The position numbers were made by a program, and so were the translations under genes. The notes beneath the pieces are model-generated. The model worked only from the letters and a program-made list of their open reading frames with translations, had not been told where the DNA came from and did not search any database. A stretch of 20,003 nt of DNA from Brachionus plicatilis (Eukaryota > Rotifera > Eurotatoria > Ploima > Brachionidae). Of this stretch, positions 14,640-20,003 are shown in pieces. Numbering within the stretch: the first letter of the stretch is position 1; every line of letters starts with the position of its first letter. The stretch lies in the NCBI GenBank assembly GCA_010279815.1, contig QEOQ01000427.1, forward strand, positions 169,900-189,902, given 5' to 3'.

Positions 14640-16727
14640 AAGCATCATCATTTAAGTGAATAAATCACAGCATTAAACAAAAAGATCTAAAAGGAAAATA
14701 AAAAAGTCAATTACACGAGCATATGCTAGGAATTCATTTGCCGTTGAGCAAATTTTCCGATTGAGTCCTCAATAAAATTAAATGACCCATCAAGATCGTT
14801 TCTGAAGTGGAATTGTCAACACACACACACACACACACAAAATTCCATAAAACTTATCATCTGTAAAAACGTTAACCAAAGATCATTACTGTTATCATGA
14901 CCTCCATGCTGCTAAAATAAATAAACAAAATTTCTTCTCGCTTATCAACAACAGTTGATTGCTGAGTAAATATTTTTAAAATATCTCAATAAAAATTAAC
15001 TCAACGAAATGAATAAAAAAAAAGGTATGTTAAAATCGATCAACTGGAAATCGATTTAGAACAATTATTGGATTAATAGATCGATTAGAATTCACTTTTA
15101 AAAACAACATGATTTTAATTGTATTAAAATCAACTAAAATCCCTCAAGGGTCTTCTTATTTTGACAATGTATTTGCCTTCAAATTTACCTAATAATACCT
15201 TATTTGAGTGACACTTTTTTCCTTACCTTGTTTACATGTGCTCATCACTCTCTCATATTACACAAATATTTACTCGCTTACAATCCATTTTCAGCTCTAG
15301 TGTAAACAAATCAATTTTCAAGGGCTCATATTTTCGATGTCATTGATTATCAGTTTCGATACATTCACTCGCCACTTGAGACTCGGAAATAAACTGTTAA
15401 AATTAATAACAATAGAATTAAATAATTACTTAGACATGAAAAAATTGAAAGCAAACTTTAAGGTTGTACATTGTCGTGCCCCGGGACTAGAAGTATGTGA
15501 CTTTGGTCAAATTTACCAGCGATCACTAATCACTCAATTAAAGGACACTTTAATCACTTATTTTATTGAGACAAATAATTGAATAAGGGATTAATATTAA
15601 ACCTGACTTTTTTTCCTATTTTTTCAAGCTCGAATTGGAATCATTCGGGATTTAAGACAAAAATTAAATATTTGCTCAATTCGAGTAAATCTTAAGACAT
15701 TTTTCAGCTTACCTTAACGGAAAAAATTACCATACTAATTACATGTGACACAGTATCGGCTAAGCATTCTCAAAACCAGCTACTTTATAAAAAAATAACA
15801 AAAAAATTCTAAATTTAAAAAAAAAAATTTTTTATTTAATAAAAGATTACAAAAAATATCAACCTAGAGAAAATAGAAGAAAAATTCTCCAAATTATACT
15901 TCCAGTCTTACTAAAAATTATTTGATTTTTTTAAATTTAAATTAACTTGCTATTGAATGAATGAGAAATATTCGGACAGAAAAAAAAATTTCAAATTTAA
16001 ACAAACTGCTGGTTTTCTAAAAATATAAAAAAAATTTCAATATTTTTCTAATTAAATTTTTTTCTTCTAATTTTCAAAAATCAAGTTACATTAGATAAAC
16101 TTTGCTTTTTTTTAATTTTACACAACATCCCTTTGAAAGAAAATATGGAAGAATATTTTAAAGAAGGCCAATACATTTTTTTGATAATTTTCAAAATTTT
16201 ATAAACTTCGTCAAAAATATCGTGATTTTCAAGTAATAAAATAATTCATTTTTTTAAAATTTCTTCTTTTTTAATTCAAAAAATGTGCTCTAAAAAGTTG
16301 AATTTTTGATTTATTTATTTTTAATTTTTGACTCTTTGCAGAATTTAAGTAGAACCTAAACATGATTATTTTTTCATTTCGATTGGCACCAAAAAAGTGA
16401 TTTAAAAATAATAACAAAAAATAGCTAGGGCCTTTCTAATGAATTCATTTTTAAAATAACTTCTTAACAATTCCTCGAGATCATTTAACTAAATTCTATC
16501 ATAAGACTGTCTCATTTCCAATAGACTAATAAAAATTTACTTCCAAATATCATGAACATCAAATTTATATTTTACCATTGTGAATGTCTCTTTCCGCTTT
16601 TTTTCATCCAAGCTCCCTATCAAATTCTAAAACAAATTCCAGATGATTTCAAAGAACTTTTGCAGTTTTTTTTTCTATCCATGTGGCCATTCATCCAAAA
16701 TTTTAAAATTAATATTTTATAAATAGA
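14640..16727. other. Intergenic sequence between the + and - strand genes
   Basis: Less AT-rich at 14640-14960 and 15130-15560, with ATCGAT words clustered at 15034-15085. An 81-codon + strand frame at 15337-15582 (MSLIISFDTFTRHLRLGNK at the start) has no recognisable motif, start context or splice partner, so I do not call it a gene. 15600-16727 is AT-rich with no gene seen. Confidence 0.4.
14819..14839. repeat. (AC)n microsatellite
   Basis: About ten AC dinucleotides in an uninterrupted run, the only dinucleotide microsatellite of this length I see in the window. Confidence 0.95.
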
Positions 16728-16733
16728 TTTATT
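16728..16733 (-). terminator. AATAAA poly(A) signal of the 266-aa gene
   Basis: TTTATT on + reads AATAAA on -, about 94 nt past the stop at 16827-16829, a normal distance for a 3' UTR. Confidence 0.5.
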
Positions 16734-16826
16734 TAAAAATGATGGTTTAAAGAAATAATTTAAAATAAAAAAATTAACATCAAGGTTAACAAACTGTACA
16801 AATTGTGAGCAAGAGCAAAAAAAAAA

Positions 16827-17855
16827 TTAAAGAAAATAAATCTTAGATTGATGATGGGCCAATTCCATAGACTTTTTGTTTCCTTTAGCCGGCTTGTACA
16901 ACAAGTCCTCGAGCGAAAATTCTATATTAGACCCCTTCAGCTTGATCCTCTGACTCAGCTTCTTGCTTTTTTTGGCCGACTGACAAACATTACAGTTCTT
17001 GCACTCGGACTCGTCGCCAATCTTTCTCTTAGTCGACTTGACCAACTTGAGATCAAACGATTCGATGTTAATCTTGTAGATGCGTGTGGACGAAGTGGGC
17101 GCCTTTTTGGTCTTGTTGCGAATGGTTTTCTTGGGATGATAGACCATGGGGTTGTGGTTGGACTTTTTGGGTGTCGAAGTGATCGGCTGCGACTTGGTCG
17201 GTGTGCTGGTGGAGGCCAAGTCGGCAATGAAAGTGACCGAATCTTGACGCGCAAAGCGTCGCTTTGGCACATATATCTTGGGCAGTGACAATTTGTACTC
17301 TTCTTCTTGTTCGAACATTTTTGTATTTCTAGATTCTGATAAGAAAAATAATTTTATATTTTTGTTTTATACATGGAGAAAATTGGGATCTTTTTGGTGG
17401 CCAAGCGGCGTAAATCCGTGTTTTGAATTAAACATGGACTTTACAGTTTTTTATTTTTTTCGTCAATACTAATTTTCGAATAAACATATAATTTTTAACA
17501 CCACATGAAAAAGACCGAATTATGATCAGCTTTATTTTTTGTTGAAAGAGAAGAAGAATTTACCTGTAAATTCAGTTTTATTTAGCAGAAGAGGCATGAA
17601 GTTTATTTTGGAATTTTCACTGTCCAGCACTGAGTCGATGTCTATTTTGCTCAATTTAGTTCTGTTGAAGATGGTGCTGTCGGGCAGCGACTCGTCGCTG
17701 ACCAAGTTGCCATTTGAGTGGACAAATCTCTGCCAGTTGTGTTTGGAGATCATTTTTTGGGCCCTGCTTCTCATTTGGCTCAGTCGCTTCTTGATCTGCT
17801 CCCTGCTCTCGGATTTTTTTACTTCCACAGCTTCGATTGTGTAAGTTTGATTCAT
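16827..17855 (-). CDS. Two-exon gene, unrecognised basic Ser/Thr/Pro/Lys-rich protein (266 aa), probably nuclear
   Basis: Seen: exon 1 17855-17564 starts ATG in an A-rich context (aataaaaATG) and ends ACA G|GTAAAT. Exon 2 17335-16827 follows acceptor ttatttttcttatcag. Phase 1 joins G+AA = Glu98, giving FTESRNTKMFEQEEEYKLSL without a stop. The intron 17336-17563 is 228 nt. Protein: charged N-terminal helix-like segment (about 10-45, SREQIKKRLSQMRSRAQK), acidic middle (KIDIDSVLDSE), PKRRFARQDSV (about 121-131), Ser/Thr/Pro-rich stretch (about 135-165), CKNCNVC (Cys209, 212, 215) next to KKSKK (219-223), and a closing hydrophobic IEFSLEDLLYKP (about 235-246). Basic clusters suggest a nuclear location. 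No family recognised; length and ends look complete. Internal Met104 opens exon 2, but phase agreement favours the longer form. Confidence 0.82.
17336..17563 (-). other. Intron of the 266-aa gene (228 nt)
   Basis: The donor g|gtaaat and acceptor ttcttatcag on the - strand bound an AT-rich stretch with stops in all - frames. Nothing else was seen inside. Confidence 0.78.
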
Positions 17856-18389
17856 TTTTATTATTAATTTTTTTTTGGAATCAAGTCTAAAAAAAGAGAG
17901 AACAAAGTCTTAAATTGTTGCTGCAAAGTAGTTGGTCGCGATTCCGGACACTGCGCTAAATGCAATTAAACACGCTAAATGAAAACAAATTTTTTATAGA
18001 CTTTAGTTTATTTAGGGAGAAAATTTGGTAAAGAAGTTCGGTGATAGATTTTGCATAGTTGTATTTGGAGGACAGTTGGGTTAAAATAGTTGAAAGATAA
18101 TTGTCAAAAGTCTGCTTAACTAGAGCTTTAAATAGAGAGAAAAGTAGAAATAAATTAGGAACACGTGAATTTTTATTGAGTGAAAATCAATTAATTGAAA
18201 AATTGAGAAAGAGAACTTTTTCTTTTGGTTTTTCTTTTTTCATTCGTCTAAGTTTCCAATTAGTGGTCCAATCAAACTTGAATGAAAAATGATGTATGCG
18301 ATTAATTAGAGGGAAGAAAATCATTAGAGCCAAAGTCCTAATAAAATAAGTGATTGGCTGGTTGGAGTGCAAATTGATTAATAAATAAA
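17856..18389. other. 5' flank / probable promoter region of the 266-aa gene
   Basis: The 534 bp upstream of the - strand start contain a short GC-richer patch (cgcgattccggacactgcgc at 17937-17956) that could mark the core promoter. I see no clear TATA element that stands out from the AT background. The + strand frame 18101-18292 has no recognisable character. Confidence 0.25.
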
Positions 18390-18488
18390 ATGAACTCTAA
18401 GAAATTGCGGGGATTTGAGTGGGAAAAATTTGTGAAGATAAGCGGTGCCACGGCAAAATCATTATCCGGATATTTAGACTCTAATTAA
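18390..18488 (+). CDS. Possible small ORF or exon, 32 codons, unrecognised
   Basis: ATG at 18390 in context ataaaATGAA; reads MNSKKLRGFEWEKFVKISGA and ends GYLDSN-stop. G+C and amino-acid mix are clearly more protein-like than the flanks. It could be a short peptide gene, a first exon, or a relic. There is no donor consensus inside and no homology I can name. Confidence 0.25.
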   Translation: MNSKKLRGFEWEKFVKISGATAKSLSGYLDSN

Positions 18489-19080
18489 TAATAATTTGAT
18501 TCAGATTTAGTCACTTTGAGAATGATTTATTAAGAAAATGTACTCGCTGTCTTTGAAATAGTGGTCCCATATGAATCATTTTTTGTTCAAATATTTGTCT
18601 ATAGCGGCATAAGTCTGCTGCTTTAAACAAAAATGTAAATTATTAACATATTGATCAAATATTTAAGCCATTATCTTCCTTTGTTTTGCAAATAGAACAT
18701 TTTCTAAACAAATTGATCATTTTGATCAATGGTACCTTTGCGGTGCGTTTTTTTTACTTTAATAAAAAAAATTTAAATAAAAATTTGTATCTAAATTTTT
18801 TAAGCTTTAATATAAATTTATCAAAAATTCAAAATTGGTTCGTCCACGTGAAAGATTTATTTTTCATTGATCTAGAGGTAAATTTTTAATCTGATCAAAA
18901 TCTCAAAAAATCCAATCAATAATTCCATAATGCAGCTAAAAACAAATTATAATACCTCATATTCTCTAATTGAAAAAATTGGCTTTTCTAAAAATGGCAC
19001 CAAATGCCTTTGGTAAAATATTTTTTTCTATATGAAAAAAATAAATTCCAATAATTTACACTCTATTGTCCATTTTCCTA
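18489..19080. other. AT-rich sequence, no gene seen
   Basis: It contains TTGATCATTTTGATCAA, a 17-bp palindrome with one central base near 18713-18729. The open frame 18686-18889 is Asn/Lys/Phe/Leu-rich, as expected by chance in AT-rich DNA. Confidence 0.4.
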
Positions 19081-19093
19081 TTTTTTTTCTTCC

Positions 19094-19236
19094 TTATTCA
19101 TTCCATAGGGTCATTACTTTTGATTTCCACTCAAGTCGATCTTTTGCCTTTACCCTTGCTTCTCCCCGTGTCATTCCCATTTCGATGAGCTCTTTCGTGA
19201 TTTTTGCCCTCAATGTTACTTCTGGTCGTCCTACCT
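19094..19236 (-). mobile_element. RTE-type non-LTR retrotransposon, C-terminal end of the RT protein
   Basis: On the - strand: VGRPEVTLRAKITKELIEMG, MTRGEARVKAKDRLEWKSKV, then MTLWNE-stop (TAA at 19096-19094). A (R)GRP...K-DLxxxG...A-DR-WR ending shortly before the stop is the standard C-terminus of RTE-like retrotransposon proteins. A short A-rich 3' end follows (ggaagaaaaaaaata). A stop lies directly upstream in frame at the junction (about 19237), so only this terminal piece is left. Confidence 0.7.
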
Positions 19237-19239
19237 AAG

Positions 19240-19424
19240 TACATAAGCTAGTAACTAAGAAATCAAGAAATCAGAAAGAAGCTCGAGGTAGTAGTGGTAG
19301 CATCCCAATGGCCGGAACAACGTTAGTCATAACGCTTGAAACTGAAAACCTACTGAGAGGTTGTAAGCAGAAAAGAGGGATATTTACTGCAAAACACAGA
19401 TGTAGAGTCGGAACCTGGAATGTC
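19240..19424 (+). mobile_element. RTE-type non-LTR retrotransposon, 5' end and start of the endonuclease
   Basis: ATG at 19308 opens MAGTTLVITLETENLLRGCK, QKRGIFTAKHRCRVGTWNV (39 codons to 19424). CRVGTWNV is the first strand of the APE-type endonuclease of RTE/CR1 elements, where RTL normally follows. Here the similarity stops after TWNV, and the frame ends at 19443 after unrelated residues. The leader 19240-19307 includes gaggtagtagtggtagcatc. It lies head to head with the C-terminal fragment at 19094-19236. Confidence 0.65.
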
Positions 19425-20003
19425 ATTTTTCTAAATTTAGGTTAAGAAAAAGAATTAAAAAAAATTAAATTTTTTCTTTAACAAAGATTGTCACAAAATA
19501 TGAAGAGTTCCAAAGTGATGGCTATCAATTCAATTCAATTGAACCAATTTCAAAATTTATCAGCATTAAATTAGATCTTAGGACTATTATGCGAAAATAA
19601 AAAGAATTAAAAAATTAAAAATTCTATTTTATAACGATCTAACTTTGCCAAGTATTTCCCAAATAATTTCAAAAAAAAATAATTAAAGCTTCCCAATATA
19701 AAAATCCGAAAGAGTTCTTTTTCCTAAATTAAAATGTCTATAATATTCCGAAAAAAATCAAACGAAATTTTACTTTAAAACTTTTTCAATTCAAATACTA
19801 GTAAGTTAATACATATTTAAGAAAATTTCCCTTGATTAAAAAAGTATTTAATTTTATTCTAAATTTAGAATTTCAATTTTTATTAAATCATTTTTTGTTA
19901 GTAGAAAACTTTTGACAAATATCTTATTTTAGAAAAAAAAAAGAAGAAACATTTTCAATAGTTGCATTATTAATTTCTTAATTTTGTCCCTTTAACTTTC
20001 ATC
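19425..20003. other. AT-rich sequence, no gene seen
   Basis: No open frame of protein character, splice-bounded exon, RNA gene or clear repeat was visible up to the window end. Confidence 0.45.

Noticed and set aside
16848..17288. 146-codon + strand open frame, opposite the 266-aa gene
   Set aside because: It is the antisense shadow of exon 2. The - strand frame has matching splice phase, a start and a poly(A) signal; the + frame has none of these.
17539..17844. 101-codon + strand frame
   Set aside because: Antisense to exon 1 of the same - strand gene.
19032..19238. 68-codon + strand frame
   Set aside because: Antisense to the RTE C-terminal fragment, whose - strand reading shows the family's GRP...AKDR-EW ending.
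1..20003. tRNA, rRNA, CRISPR arrays, bacterial operons or phage genes
   Set aside because: I saw no cloverleaf, ribosomal RNA core, spaced direct repeats or prokaryotic gene organisation; spliced genes rule out a bacterial source.

Overview
This is an AT-rich nuclear window (roughly a quarter G+C by eye) from an animal, most likely an invertebrate. It shows spliced genes with very short introns (47-57 nt, GT...AG), AATAAA signals, non-LTR retrotransposon pieces and MITE-like inverted repeats. There are no ribosome-binding sites, operons or bacterial gene packing. I cannot place the phylum from sequence alone.

Two host genes can be reconstructed. (1) On the + strand, 3482 to about 11440, lies the 3' part of an NSUN7-like gene (NOL1/NOP2/Sun family, RNA m5C methyltransferase fold). 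Six exons (3482-4175, 4224-4367, 7038-7139, 7197-7320, 7368-7500, 7548-8012) join in frame with correct phases and follow vertebrate NSUN7 through the catalytic domain. A donor just before the stop at 8010-8012 can instead splice to two further exons (11018-11121, 11379-11440), giving an alternative C-terminus. The visible protein is 553 aa (short form) or 607 aa (long form). The N-terminal exons are not found. The nucleophile cysteine of motif VI is Tyr here, so the protein is probably not an active cytosine methyltransferase. (2) On the - strand, 17855 to 16827, is a complete two-exon gene for a 266-aa basic, Ser/Thr/Pro/Lys-rich protein that I do not recognise.

The rest is mobile-element debris and AT-rich spacer. 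1-3481: a wide inverted-repeat pair (943-1517), a 3' scrap of a non-LTR retrotransposon (1918-2057), a 49-bp-arm hairpin (2273-2408), a hammerhead-ribozyme-like motif (2589-2628, - strand) and a hairpin plus TAC-type tail (2686-2800). 4368-7037: an NSUN7 intron carrying a 5'-truncated CR1/Jockey-type retrotransposon whose remaining frame is intact. 8009-11017: the second long NSUN7 intron, with a 395-bp Tc1/mariner-type MITE flanked by TA. 11441-16826: intergenic, with a 70-bp-arm hairpin, an (AC)10 tract and a degenerate repeat series. 17856-20003: upstream of the - strand gene, then a rearranged RTE-type retrotransposon (19094-19424) whose 3' and 5' ends lie head to head, as twin priming produces.

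The clearest biological signals are the NSUN7-like protein with a lost catalytic cysteine and a possible switch between two 3' ends, and the variety of hairpin-forming elements around it.
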